Assembly: GCF_003342675.1 (NCBI RefSeq)
Contig: NZ_CP031147.1
Span: 161,192-225,191 of the forward strand
Reading direction: 5' to 3'
Origin: Haloplanus rubicundus
Lineage (GTDB): Archaea > Halobacteriota > Halobacteria > Halobacteriales > Haloferacaceae
Length of the DNA stretch: 64,000 nt
The position numbers and the translations under genes are program-made. Positions 25,786-34,584 of the stretch are shown one piece after another. The notes under the pieces are model-generated. The model worked only from the letters and a program-made list of their open reading frames with translations. It was not told the origin of the DNA and made no database searches. How positions within the stretch are numbered: position 1 is the first letter of the stretch; each line of letters begins with the position of its first letter.

Positions 25786-27318
25786 TCAGCCATCGCTTGC
25801 CTCCGTGCGAGCCCCGGTATCCTCGGACACGGGTGGCGCCTCTTGCGCTGGAGCATCGTCGACGTGGTCGAGGGCAACTCGGCGTGATCGAACGGCGAAG
25901 CCAACCGCCACGACGAGGACGAAGAGGCCGGCGGCGTACACCGGCACCACCACCGCCGTCTGACCGGTTGGGGTGCTGGTCCACTGAGCCGGGTAGGCCG
26001 CCTCGAATAGCGCGATTGCCGCGGCCGCCACACCGACTCCGAGGACGGAGAGGCTCTTCGCAACCTGCCGTGAGGGGAGTAGCACGACCAGACTCAGCAG
26101 GAAGGTCGGGAGGCTCCCGGCGGCGAGACCGAAGGAAACCTCCCGTACCAGGAGGGGTGGGGCGTCGACGGGAAGCTGCTGGGCACTCCCGAGGAACGCA
26201 CCGAGCGCGACGATCGCGAGGACGAGGCTGGCGACGAACGTGCCCGTGCCGAGGTAGACCGACGCCGGCGAGTGGTAGGTCTCGCCGCGCCCGATCGGTC
26301 CGACGCTCCGGACGTACCACTGGAGAAGGCGCGAGCCGTCGACGGCTTCGACGTACTCCGCTTGGACGCGCCCGTCGTATGGGAGGTCACCGACTGTCTC
26401 GGGGCGGTCCTCCGGTTCGGACTCTTCAGCGGCGGTTGTCGCCTCTCGGTCGGCGTCCTCGAAGATACTCTCCAGATCGAGGAGACCACCGTTGGCATCG
26501 GTGAGGGCCTCGTCTGCGACTCCGACGAGCGTACCTTGATTGAACGCGAGTGGCGGCTCCCGTCCGCGGTACACGCGGTACAGTACGTCGAGAACAGCTT
26601 CGCGGGAATCGAGGATGTTCGACTCGACGCGAGTCCGGGGCAACTGGGACGCGACGCGCTGGGCGCGGGCCCACACCTCGTCGAGGTAGAATTCCTCGGC
26701 GTCGACGGATCGAGAACGGGTGGGGAGCGGGAGGGCGTCGCGGACTCCGTCGAACCGGCTGCCACCTTCGCTCTCATCCTCGCCCTTTTCGACCGCAACG
26801 GCAACAAAGAATCGCCGGTCACGGACGTTCGCCATCCGTAGCGTCCGGTCCAGCCACTCGGCGTGAGCTACCCGGCCGTACTCGAGCACTGCCGAGTCGG
26901 CGATGGCGTCGGTACCCGTACCGGTCGCGATGCCCCCATCAGTCGTCGAAACCTCTTCCACCGAGTCATTCGTATCGGAAGCCGCTTCGTCGAGGACTGT
27001 CCCATCGGAACCCATCACCGGCGTCGCCACTGCGGTTGGGGCGTCCGGCGACTCGGGCCCGACGAACTGCTCGATGTACTGCTCGCCGTCGAACTCTGTG
27101 GTCATCGTGAGGAATTGCACCGGGAACTGGAGCCCACGGAGGAACGTCAGGAACGAGACATAGACGCCCGAGCGGCGCTCCTCGGAGAGTGTGAGCCACT
27201 CCCGTGGCTCGATTTCGACCAGCATTGCGTACGCGGTCGGTGTCTCGACGACACCTCCGTCGCGGACGTTCTCGAAGTTCACGAGATCGAGCGTCGACCG
27301 ACCGATGGCCGCCATCAA
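25786..27318 (-). CDS. conjugation-associated protein with C-terminal membrane helices
   Basis: 510 residues. The N-terminal about 130 residues resemble the start of VirB4-type proteins (GVYVSFLTFLRGLQFPVQFL), without the ATPase core. A charged, Asp-rich middle follows. The last about 160 residues contain four membrane helices (for example VASLVLAIVALGAFLG and VVVPVYAAGLFVLVVAVGF) and an acidic tail. It starts 4 bases inside the PrgI-like gene and is followed by the VirB4-like gene, so it is probably a membrane docking subunit of the transfer apparatus. Confidence 0.7.
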   Translation of the reverse strand: MMAAIGRSTLDLVNFENVRDGGVVETPTAYAMLVEIEPREWLTLSEERRSGVYVSFLTFLRGLQFPVQFLTMTTEFDGEQYIEQFVGPESPDAPTAVATPVMGSDGTVLDEAASDTNDSVEEVSTTDGGIATGTGTDAIADSAVLEYGRVAHAEWLDRTLRMANVRDRRFFVAVAVEKGEDESEGGSRFDGVRDALPLPTRSRSVDAEEFYLDEVWARAQRVASQLPRTRVESNILDSREAVLDVLYRVYRGREPPLAFNQGTLVGVADEALTDANGGLLDLESIFEDADREATTAAEESEPEDRPETVGDLPYDGRVQAEYVEAVDGSRLLQWYVRSVGPIGRGETYHSPASVYLGTGTFVASLVLAIVALGAFLGSAQQLPVDAPPLLVREVSFGLAAGSLPTFLLSLVVLLPSRQVAKSLSVLGVGVAAAAIALFEAAYPAQWTSTPTGQTAVVVPVYAAGLFVLVVAVGFAVRSRRVALDHVDDAPAQEAPPVSEDTGARTEASDG

Positions 27319-27752
27319 AGGGCCTCCTCGTCGGCGTTCCCTTCGGCGCCCGCTGGTGCGTCGGTGGCCACGGCGTTTTGGGGGCGGTGCGGAGTGACAC
27401 CTGATTTGGGCAGCCGGGTCAGCCAGTCGTCTTGTCGAGCCCCGCTTGCGAGGTCGTTCTCCAGCCCGGGCGAGGGCGCCCAGACGTAGACGTTCTCACC
27501 CGACCGGTGTCGGACGACTGCGTGGGCGTACCGAAGCGGGCGCTGACCGGGTGGGGTCTTCACGAAGACGAGCAACCCGACACCGATCCCTACGACGAAC
27601 AGCGGGAAGGTGAACAGCAGTGGGAATCCGATGGTGTAGAGGATCGCGCAGGGTGCGACTGGGATCGCCATCGACTCCAGCAATCGGCGGACAGAGAATC
27701 CGAGGAATTTCGATTCCAGCAGGTTACTTGCGACCGGTACTGGATCGGGCAT
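27315..27752 (-). CDS. PrgI-like small membrane protein
   Basis: 145 residues. Two close membrane helices near residues 30-70 (SMAIPVAPCAILYTIGFPLL and FPLFVVGIGVGLLVFV) precede a soluble tail with basic and Trp residues (VYVWAPSPGL). Size, topology and gene order (PrgI-like, docking protein, VirB4, VirB6) match the PrgI/TrsC layout of archaeal and Gram-positive conjugation systems. The last about 45 residues are low-complexity. Confidence 0.65.
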   Translation of the reverse strand: MPDPVPVASNLLESKFLGFSVRRLLESMAIPVAPCAILYTIGFPLLFTFPLFVVGIGVGLLVFVKTPPGQRPLRYAHAVVRHRSGENVYVWAPSPGLENDLASGARQDDWLTRLPKSGVTPHRPQNAVATDAPAGAEGNADEEAL

Positions 27753-27753
27753 T

Positions 27754-27939
27754 TCAGTCGTCCTCCTTCCTGCCGGAACGGGAACAGCCGTGTTCGGACT
27801 CAGTCCGGAACACCACGCCGGCTTCGAGACGCTCGGCCCCTTGGATCAGCATTCCGCGCCAGTTAACGCCGTAGTGCGTCCGGATAGCTTCGAGCGCGGC
27901 GAACTGATCGTCGTCGACCTCGATGCGTGTCGATGTCAT
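27754..27939 (-). CDS. small conserved protein, tandem paralogue 2
   Basis: 61 residues from ATG 27939; the longer frame to 28110 is a shadow of the neighbour. Its core (EAIRTHYGVNWRGMLIQGAERLE) closely matches the next gene upstream (RDIRDKYGVQWRGMLIQGAK). The C-terminus is short and basic with one cysteine. Part of the minus-strand conjugation row, overlapping its neighbour by 4 bases. Function unknown; the shared helix could be a small DNA- or protein-binding unit. Confidence 0.7.
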   Translation of the reverse strand: MTSTRIEVDDDQFAALEAIRTHYGVNWRGMLIQGAERLEAGVVFRTESEHGCSRSGRKEDD

Positions 27940-28190
27940 CGGGACTCGGAGGATCGCTGCCGGGGGATGTCGACATCGGCGTTGGCGATATCGAACTCGG
28001 CTGGCCAGTCGGGGCGGTCCAAGAATGACCGCTTGGAGGGGTCTCGGGCCAGCCCCGGGTGGTGAAGCCCCTTCAGTTGCTTCGCACCCTGGATGAGCAT
28101 CCCCCGCCACTGGACGCCGTATTTGTCTCGGATATCGCGGAGGCGTTCGTACTCCCTCTCACTACCGAAGCAGATCTCGATTTCAGGCAT
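27936..28190 (-). CDS. small conserved protein, tandem paralogue 1
   Basis: 84 residues. Contains the same R-D-K-Y-G-V-x-W-R-G-M-L-I-Q-G-A pattern as its 61-residue neighbour, plus a longer C-terminal arm. The first gene of the minus-strand conjugation row; the region upstream (28191-28775) carries the iterated palindromes that may regulate it. The tandem duplication followed by divergence suggests a two-subunit or dimeric product. Confidence 0.7.
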   Translation of the reverse strand: MPEIEICFGSEREYERLRDIRDKYGVQWRGMLIQGAKQLKGLHHPGLARDPSKRSFLDRPDWPAEFDIANADVDIPRQRSSESR

Positions 28191-28368
28191 TGGTCACCTC
28201 CGTTCCTGTTGCTGGCAGGTGCTCGGTAGCGCTCAGATGATCCCTCCTCGTGATTGGGCACTCCCGTTGGATGTGGGCTGCTTCCATCTCGGACTGCGGA
28301 TTCCTCCGGGGCAGATAACTGGTCATCACACGTCTTCTGGCCGGCCAGCAACCTTGGTAATTTCAGAA

Positions 28369-28436
28369 GTACGCATCTCGCAACTGTGCGCGACCCGTAC
28401 GTGTGCGCAATGCGTACGTGTACGCTTCCCGTAACC
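28369..28436. repeat. four tandem 17-bp near-palindromes
   Basis: Units begin at 28369, 28386, 28403 and 28420, exactly 17 bases apart. Each opens GT(A/G)CGC and the best unit is GTGCGCAATGCGTAC, a near-perfect 15-bp palindrome. Similar units occur at 33409 and at 34585, 34602, 34619. They lie in the divergent region between the minus-strand conjugation row (28190) and the plus-strand surface genes (28776). They may be operators or iteron-like protein-binding sites. Confidence 0.75.
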
Positions 28437-28582
28437 CTGGAACCGCTTTGTCCCCGGTCGTGTACGTATTGGTAACGCCCACAGTGGGGAATTCCTGTGA
28501 TTCCCGACTGCCCCGGTTCCGAACCGCAACACGACTCCCATGATCCAACGACTCTCCCCGCCTTTCGAGTATGGAATCACAA

Positions 28583-28610
28583 CCCGGATCGTCGGCAGTA
28601 ACGATCCGGG
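28583..28610. repeat. 10-bp inverted repeat in the divergent conjugation region
   Basis: CCCGGATCGT (28583-28592) and ACGATCCGGG (28601-28610) are perfect arms with an 8-bp spacer, able to form a hairpin. The 585-base gap 28191-28775 holds this, the iterated palindromes and no convincing gene. The hairpin could be a regulator site or part of a transfer origin. Confidence 0.45.
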
Positions 28611-28775
28611 GAACGGTCGATCTCTGAGGTTCCATCTGTCCTCGATACCGTATCCCGACTCCCAGCAACTACACTCGATCAGCGGGGCACCCGTTCTCTG
28701 TGACTCATTCCCGAACGGAGTGACTGCCTCCGTCATGAGGACCCTCCCGTCACTCGGACTCTCAGGGGGTGGCAG

Positions 28776-29018
28776 ATGACAGTGCTCGCGACTGGTGTCG
28801 ACTTCGGAGCGCTCCTCAACTTCCCAGCTTGGACCGCACAGGTGTTCATTTACGCCGGGCTCTGTCTCCTCCTCCTCGGCCTGATGGCGTGGCTTGGAAG
28901 CCACCGCCTCCAGCGGCGCACGTGGGGTCGTCGACTTGCCCTTTCCGGTGGTGGCCTGTTCGTCGTGGGATCGGCTTGGAGTACGTTCCTGAACCTCCTG
29001 ACGTATGTCCTCGGATGA
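28776..29018 (+). CDS. VirB2-like small two-helix membrane protein
   Basis: 80 residues with two membrane helices (AQVFIYAGLCLLLLGLMAWL and LSGGGLFVVGSAWSTFLNLL) separated by a short basic loop (RLQRRTWGRR). A ggtgg-like ribosome-binding site precedes the ATG. It overlaps the large surface protein gene by 14 bases. The two-helix, basic-loop form fits VirB2-type pilin subunits; the gene at 34678-35067 has the same ending pattern. Confidence 0.65.
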   Translation: MTVLATGVDFGALLNFPAWTAQVFIYAGLCLLLLGLMAWLGSHRLQRRTWGRRLALSGGGLFVVGSAWSTFLNLLTYVLG

Positions 29019-31323
29019 GACGGAGATGCGTCCGTCGCACGAACGGACGCGCGAGCAAGCGCCGTCAGTGCGTCGTGATGGGGGCGGTTTCCGACTCCGT
29101 CGGACGGTCAGTCGATACTCGCGGCTCGTTACTGTCGGGGTGGTTCTCTTGGTCGTTACGAGCACCCTCGCAGGGGCGGCATTTGGCGGCGGACTGACAA
29201 TCCCTGCCCCCGAGCCGGGCGTTGAGCGACCCTACGACGACACGTTTCGGGTACTCGCCAGCAACGATCCCGATCCAGCTCGAGGGTCGAGTACGGTTCA
29301 GCTGTACGAGTACGATAACGGTACCATCCGAGAGGTCAACCGGACCGTCGTCACACAGCCGGTTCAGCTCTGGGAGGGCAGCATCCGCCCGCACGACGCA
29401 CTCGTCATCGCCAACGAGTCGGATATGTACCAAAGCGGGCTCACTGGCTACTATACGATTCCCTATCGGGATCAGTGGTACACACTCGAGGAGTGGAACA
29501 CCAAGTGGGGCGACCGGGAACTGCGCATCCTCCCGCTCTACGATGCCGACCCGAGCCAGGCAACGGACACTGACGGGGAGTATACGGTCGAGGTGCGGAA
29601 CCCGAACGGCTGGTGGAATCCCGTCTACGGTGCTGAAGTCGAGGTGAACGGGAGTGTTCTCGAGGTTACCAACCCCGGGACAGCGATGGTACACACCGCT
29701 GAGTACCAGACGATCACCGACCGGAAGCGGGATATCGTCGAAGGACTCCTCCGGTATTCCGAACTCGCGCCGAGCGAGAGCGTCGCCCGGAGCACGGCAG
29801 CGGTCCCGATGGACAATGGGAGCGAAGTGTTTCCGACCGTCGACGGGGCGTCCACCTCGCTCGTGTGGCGCAGTGGATCGCACGATATGGTTCGAGACGC
29901 CTATCTCGGCTTCATCGATGTCACACCGGGCGTCTGGTACCGGAGTCGGTACGTTACCCAGACCCGGCAGGTGAACACGTACATTCCGTGGGATTACCGA
30001 ATCAGCGTGCCCACGGACTACTCCGAGAGCGATTCCTGTACCATCAATGGGAAATCCTACTCGCTCACGCGGTGGGCGAACTACCGACTACTGGACTCGG
30101 AGGCCACGGTAGTGGACGTCACTGCAGGCAATATCAGTATGCAGCAGTGGGGACCGGGCCAATGGACGACGCTGAACTACACCTCACCGCTGTCCGAGCC
30201 GAGGCCGTTGCCTGTCGGCACCCACCCCATGACTGCTACACTCCAGATTGATGTCGAACTCCAGAAGCGCTACGGCGTTTCCAGTTCCCGGTGTGGTGAT
30301 TGGGATTGGACGCGGGTCGAAACCCGATCGGTTACGCTCACGCGGTCGGTGCCTATCGAGACGATCAACAGCGACGATCTCTCGGTCGATGTCCACGTCT
30401 ACGACCGGCCCGGTGACGACGTCGTCTCGGTTGAGTGGACGGGTGAGCAAGGACTGGCCGCCGGCGCCGCTGGCTGGGAGCACGTCGAGGTACAGGTCGG
30501 TGAGAAGACGATGTACGTGACTGCCCCGTGGCGGTTCTTCTCTGTCTCGCGGAACACCGCTGTCGAGGAACGAACTGAGAGCGGAACCTCGGAGGTTGCC
30601 GCGTCGCACTCGTACGGCGGGCAATACCCGGCGATGCTACGGTATCGGATGAGTCCCGCGAACGTGAGCGTCCTCGCCGACCAGCCCGCCGACCGGCACA
30701 TCTGGTGGGAGACGACTCGTGTCGACGAGGCCGGATCAGTCGAAGCGACACTGCTTCCGGATACGATCGTCGCACCAGAGAACGCGAATCGAACTCCGCT
30801 GTACGACCAGTATGCGGGCACCATGAAAAGTACAGATGCCGTGACCGGCGAGTCGATTTCCGTCAGTGCCGTCGATATCTGGGGGTTCCCGGTGACGACA
30901 CGGAAGCAGGTCACGCGGTACGAGGAATCGGTGCTGAACGTGACGATTGACGACGGAACGGGGACTGCAGAAATAACGCTTCATGAGGCGGATGGCACGC
31001 CGATTAGCGGGCGGGAGGTCTACGTCGACGGGGCCACGGTCCCGGCGGTGGTCACGAATGCGAGCGGCGTCGCGACGGTCGACATTAACAGACCAATCGT
31101 CCAAGCGCGGTTCACCGGCGACGACTGGTGGGAACCGCACTCGACGTACTACCTGCGGACGCAGGCGGTGGATGTCTCGAGTGCCTCAATCGTCGTCGAT
31201 GCGATCGAAGTGGTTGGCTACCTGAACGACGCGGTATCGAACGTGGTGCTCTTCGTCGAATGGCTAGTGCTCGGGATTTTCGCAGTGTTCTGGATGCGGT
31301 ATATGCGACGTCGCCCGGCATGA
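29005..31323 (+). CDS. large secreted or surface protein with C-terminal membrane anchor
   Basis: 772 residues. An N-terminal basic region and apolar helix (YSRLVTVGVVLLVVTSTLAG) form a signal or anchor. The long extracellular part is rich in Tyr, Trp, Thr and N-x-S/T sites, with a late segment (about 640-700) that resembles an Ig-like or CNA-type beta fold (ITLHEADGTPISGREVYVDG). A final membrane helix ends in RYMRRRPA, so the body faces outside. It probably is a cell-contact or pilus-associated surface component of the conjugation system. Only weak domain recognition. Confidence 0.75.
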   Translation: MSSDETEMRPSHERTREQAPSVRRDGGGFRLRRTVSRYSRLVTVGVVLLVVTSTLAGAAFGGGLTIPAPEPGVERPYDDTFRVLASNDPDPARGSSTVQLYEYDNGTIREVNRTVVTQPVQLWEGSIRPHDALVIANESDMYQSGLTGYYTIPYRDQWYTLEEWNTKWGDRELRILPLYDADPSQATDTDGEYTVEVRNPNGWWNPVYGAEVEVNGSVLEVTNPGTAMVHTAEYQTITDRKRDIVEGLLRYSELAPSESVARSTAAVPMDNGSEVFPTVDGASTSLVWRSGSHDMVRDAYLGFIDVTPGVWYRSRYVTQTRQVNTYIPWDYRISVPTDYSESDSCTINGKSYSLTRWANYRLLDSEATVVDVTAGNISMQQWGPGQWTTLNYTSPLSEPRPLPVGTHPMTATLQIDVELQKRYGVSSSRCGDWDWTRVETRSVTLTRSVPIETINSDDLSVDVHVYDRPGDDVVSVEWTGEQGLAAGAAGWEHVEVQVGEKTMYVTAPWRFFSVSRNTAVEERTESGTSEVAASHSYGGQYPAMLRYRMSPANVSVLADQPADRHIWWETTRVDEAGSVEATLLPDTIVAPENANRTPLYDQYAGTMKSTDAVTGESISVSAVDIWGFPVTTRKQVTRYEESVLNVTIDDGTGTAEITLHEADGTPISGREVYVDGATVPAVVTNASGVATVDINRPIVQARFTGDDWWEPHSTYYLRTQAVDVSSASIVVDAIEVVGYLNDAVSNVVLFVEWLVLGIFAVFWMRYMRRRPA

Positions 31324-31859
31324 GTCATAGGAATTTATTCGTTGGATTCGTCGTAGTCGACTTTCTCTGGAACAAGCCGTTCAATGAAAGCAGACATAGT
31401 AGACATAGGAGAGGTGTACTCAGCACGGGGAGGTCGTTTATATCACTCACTCTTTGTCACCAAGCCGTTAGAAAGAGGACGTCCTTCGAACTCGTTCTCA
31501 GAACGATATTCCATGCCTGTAGACCAACCAGTACGAGCTTGGGAGCGTGACCAGTACTACGACGGTTGCAGCCAGTACTTGTGAGCGCGGAGCAGCAGAT
31601 GTCAGTTGGGCGCTAATAGCGAACCCGAGCATTATCAAGAGGCTGGCAACCGCGAGAAATTGATTTCGGAGGGATTTGAACACGGACAGATACAGATCAG
31701 AGTTGCCACACTATAGTCTCTGGGCAGACTCCAATGGACTCGCACTCGGTATGCACTACGGGGACAACGAACTCCCTGGTAGTTATCAGTAAAGTGAATA
31801 TATTATGGAGAGGCTCTGTTTCGTCTTCTTAACACTAGCCGAGCAATAGGAATGCAGAT
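31324..31859. other. gene-poor stretch with one doubtful small frame
   Basis: 536 bases, AT-richer than its neighbours. A small minus-strand frame at 31498-31683 is the only candidate gene; the other frames here look random in composition. Likely decayed DNA between the surface-protein gene and the two small minus-strand genes. Confidence 0.4.
31498..31683 (-). CDS. possible small membrane protein
   Basis: 61 residues with two apolar stretches (FLAVASLLIMLGFAISAQL and VLAATVVVLVTLPSSYWLV) separated by a short polar turn. Could be a genuine small membrane protein or a chance frame. No ribosome-binding site or operon partner supports it. Confidence 0.35.
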   Translation of the reverse strand: MFKSLRNQFLAVASLLIMLGFAISAQLTSAAPRSQVLAATVVVLVTLPSSYWLVYRHGISF

Positions 31860-32129
31860 TCAGAGGGGCTTCGTACGCTCTTTCACACAAAATACACCCT
31901 CGTCGTCATTCCAAATTACTCGAAACTGTCGCCCAGCATCTGTCGTCCAAAGCATATATTGGCTCTTCTTGTGTCCATTCCAGTCCTCAGCACGGAGTGA
32001 ATTGATATTAGTGACATTATCCCATACCTCCAGTAGCTGATAGATTCCGTTTTCGGTTGGGGGTCGCGAGGGGAGTTTGCTTGGAAAGTCTCTCGGTGCC
32101 TCATATGTGCTGATTACGGGGTTGTCCAT
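31860..32129 (-). CDS. small hypothetical protein beside a GIY-YIG protein
   Basis: 89 residues from ATG 32129. Acidic, Trp-rich (EVWDNVTN, QYMLWTTDAG, FRVIWNDDEG), probably a compact beta-rich fold. It lies 83 bases downstream of the small GIY-YIG gene on the same strand. Family not recognised; an accessory or immunity role is only a guess. Confidence 0.5.
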   Translation of the reverse strand: MDNPVISTYEAPRDFPSKLPSRPPTENGIYQLLEVWDNVTNINSLRAEDWNGHKKSQYMLWTTDAGRQFRVIWNDDEGVFCVKERTKPL

Positions 32130-32212
32130 GTTGGAGTTAGATTTGATTTGGTAGGTGATCAATATTGGCGCCGCGGTGGTCTATTCTCTCCAAATCAGAT
32201 TGTCGTCCTCGG

Positions 32213-32641
32213 TCAAACTGATTCGCTGCCCCGTGCACCGAATTGGTGTTTGAACTCTGCTTCGTCCGTTTGCGACGCAGTATCCCAGGAATCGGTACCG
32301 CAAGGCGTCACGTACTTCCACTGCAGTTCGTCCCTAATCTCTAGTCGCCTATCCGTGTCAGTGACAGGTTTAACGCAATACCCGACTTCTCCATGTGTCT
32401 CCTCCTGCCAGCAGTCACGTTTGTCATGATAACGGAGAGTGTGCTGTAGATTCCCAGTCTCAGTAACATCTGCCCCAGTTGCTCGTCCTGTGCCGCCTTC
32501 CGAGGTCCCGACATAGAGGACACAGTGGGGATGATCATCAATTAGACAGAGAACGACGTAGACGCCGATATTGTGTGCCGGGATTTGATCGCCATTGGTG
32601 AATACGCCGCTGAAATCGTAGCCTCCAATGTCCATAATCAT
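32213..32641 (-). CDS. small GIY-YIG-like protein
   Basis: 142 residues. GVYVVLCLIDD followed by VLYVGTSEGGTGRA fits the two signature strands of the GIY-YIG nuclease fold, with an Arg in the right region; the C-terminal half contains a Glu (TDEAEF) that could be catalytic. The domain is compact with no fused DNA-binding region. A second GIY-YIG protein is encoded at 18552-19367. Start at 32641 or 32635 cannot be decided. Confidence 0.6.
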   Translation of the reverse strand: MIMDIGGYDFSGVFTNGDQIPAHNIGVYVVLCLIDDHPHCVLYVGTSEGGTGRATGADVTETGNLQHTLRYHDKRDCWQEETHGEVGYCVKPVTDTDRRLEIRDELQWKYVTPCGTDSWDTASQTDEAEFKHQFGARGSESV

Positions 32642-32763
32642 AGTAAATAGAGGATTACATTAAATCCTGGAGATAGAGTCATGCGCTTTGTATTCATCAC
32701 TACCGTTCTACCAGCAAACGGACAGGATCCGATTCGACTCTACGGCTTTTTTCGATATTCTTC

Positions 32764-33285
32764 TCAAACTACCACGCCAGTCACCTTGCTGACCGAGACA
32801 ACAAACGCTAAACCTTGAAATAGCATCCCACCAACGAGCAAAAGAGTGTTAGCGAATTCAGAATCTGCTCGAACCAGCCCGAGTCTACACGGATGTGGAG
32901 ACAGCGGGTGGAACGGTCTGATCGCGTGAGTACCCCGCCCGACAGTCAGCGCATCAGCGAACAGGTGTGAGAGGAGGCCGAGAAAGACAGTCGCTCCGAG
33001 GAGTAGTGCGAGCAGGAGGGCGGGTAGGTTGACCGGTAATACTGACAGCCACGCGTATCCGCCCGCGACGACCAGCGCGGCGACCCCGGTCGCGAACCAG
33101 ATCGTGTGGGTCGGCCCACGATGTGCCAACCACGCGTAGTCGTGATCGATATCGGGGAGTCGGCAGACGGCAACTGCCACCATACTCATCCCGAGACCAA
33201 GTACTCCGAAGACAGCTGTCAGAGGGGCCATTAGCACGAGCGCGGCACCGCGATGTCCATTTTTGTACATACTGACGAACTTCAT
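32764..33285 (-). CDS. YdjM/DUF457-like membrane-bound metal-dependent hydrolase
   Basis: 173 residues from ATG 33285; an earlier start at 33315 and a later one at 33270 are possible. DIDHD, HRGPTHT and SHLFADALT, with a later PFHPLSPH, supply the metal-binding histidines and aspartates of the DUF457/YdjM family. Four membrane helices surround them. Bacterial members are linked to DNA-damage or membrane metabolism; the substrate is unknown. Confidence 0.8.
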   Translation of the reverse strand: MKFVSMYKNGHRGAALVLMAPLTAVFGVLGLGMSMVAVAVCRLPDIDHDYAWLAHRGPTHTIWFATGVAALVVAGGYAWLSVLPVNLPALLLALLLGATVFLGLLSHLFADALTVGRGTHAIRPFHPLSPHPCRLGLVRADSEFANTLLLVGGMLFQGLAFVVSVSKVTGVVV

Positions 33286-33408
33286 TCCCGCCGGCGTCGA
33301 CGGTTGAGCAGGCACACTTCGAGGAGTAGTAGCTTGGCTGTATCGCTGCCAAATTAGCTATTCCCCACGTTTTGCCCACAATCAGTGGTCATCGGCGCTT
33401 GATCCGAA

Positions 33409-33425
33409 GTGCGCATTGCGTACAT
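33409..33425. repeat. single 17-bp palindrome unit
   Basis: GTGCGCATTGCGTACAT matches the units at 28403 and 34602. It lies 67 bases upstream of the membrane protein start at 33476, where a promoter would sit (a TATA-like tattttt follows at about 33430). Confidence 0.65.
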
Positions 33426-33475
33426 TCTGAGTATTTTTGCTCAGAGGCGCCGGGATTCAACTGAGAATCGTCAGT

Positions 33476-33979
33476 ATGCCCTCCGTCGCCGCCATCGTCG
33501 ATACTGCGTTCAGATTGTTCATCGTGGCTGAACTGACGGCGAAGTACATCGCACTCTGTGCGCTCGTCGTTGGGGTAATGGGCTACTGGGCCTCTGGGTC
33601 AAACGCTCGCCGGTCGCTTCGCTTCCAAGGGATGATTCTCGGAGCGTGTGCAGCACTCGTGGCAATCTTCGGGCTGAGCGCGTTCTATGATCTCGTTGCG
33701 TACGTCATGGGTGGTTCCGGATTCCTCCCACCGGGTTGGCCCTACGGGGCCGTAGGCGCGAGTGAACTACTCCCGATTGCACAGGCCGTCTCAGGGATGC
33801 TCTCGTTTCTGGGCCTGGCCTGCTTCTCGCTCGGGGCAGCGCTGTGGGCTGTGGGCAGTCCGTGCGGACAGACACGAACTCGTGGCTACCACGGCGTCAC
33901 CTACGGTCTAGTGATGATCGGCGTCTCGATGGGTGGGACTCTTTTCACCGTCTTCGCGAGCGTTTTCACCGCTTTGTAG
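33476..33979 (+). CDS. small polytopic membrane protein
   Basis: 167 residues from ATG 33476. Four likely membrane helices (for example YIALCALVVGVMGYWASG, MILGACAALVAIFGLSAFY, LGLACFSLGAALWAVGS and VMIGVSMGGTLFTVFASVF). Its C-terminus matches a decayed copy at 43979-44128 (GYHG, MIG, SMGG, LFTVFA). Positioned among conjugation genes and preceded by the shared palindrome, so likely a membrane component of the transfer system. Family unknown. Confidence 0.65.
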   Translation: MPSVAAIVDTAFRLFIVAELTAKYIALCALVVGVMGYWASGSNARRSLRFQGMILGACAALVAIFGLSAFYDLVAYVMGGSGFLPPGWPYGAVGASELLPIAQAVSGMLSFLGLACFSLGAALWAVGSPCGQTRTRGYHGVTYGLVMIGVSMGGTLFTVFASVFTAL

Positions 33980-34140
33980 CGCTGTCGGAGATTCCTTGCC
34001 TGTCACAGAATACACGGAACCGCGGTGGGGTTCGGGTAATTTCGTCACGCAGGAAGATTCGAATGAGGAACGTTTGAACAGCCGAACAAAATGTGGGGTT
34101 CAGTTGGTGACCGATCCTCTGGAGTTGTGATCGGGATGCT

Positions 34141-34404
34141 CTAGTCGTCGTGATCGCTGACTGGCTCAATCCGAACTAGCGGTTCAAAATCCTCTTGCTC
34201 AGCTGTCTCATCGCACATCCGCGGGACAACGTCCCAGATGACGCTGTAGTTCTGGTAGATTTCGTCGGTCGTGGGAAATTCGAGCCAGTCGAGCAGTTCG
34301 TTCACTGCCTCGTCGTAGGACTGATCCTGCAGTAGGTTTCGATTGCTGTACGCGAGCAGGCGGTCGCGCGTTTGTTCGCTGACGGGTATCGACTTCCTGC
34401 TCAT
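34141..34404 (-). CDS. small VapB-like/antitoxin-like protein
   Basis: 87 residues. The N-terminus (SIPVSEQTRDRLLAYSNRNL) resembles the short strand-helix of RHH or phage-type antitoxins common in haloarchaea. No toxin gene accompanies it. It is divergent from the pilin-like gene at 34678 and shares the region with the three tandem palindromes, so it could be their binder. Confidence 0.5.
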   Translation of the reverse strand: MSRKSIPVSEQTRDRLLAYSNRNLLQDQSYDEAVNELLDWLEFPTTDEIYQNYSVIWDVVPRMCDETAEQEDFEPLVRIEPVSDHDD

Positions 34405-34584
34405 GGCTGGGACGACCTCCTCGTGAGGACGGGGCCGTCTGATGGAGTTTTGACTTCCATGGTGGTCACTGCCTGTATGCTACCAGTCGGGAACTGCGAC
34501 TACGAGTTCATCTCTATGAGAGTAGTTACCAATCTTAACTGTTACTCTACATCCCACAAAAGACGCATATTCCGGGAGGACTCT

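Noticed and set aside
25761..26504. 247-codon plus-strand frame
   Set aside because: Arg-rich composition; antisense shadow of the membrane protein gene at 25786-27318.
28369..28436. possible CRISPR array
   Set aside because: Units are 17-bp contiguous near-palindromes with no spacers, so not CRISPR.
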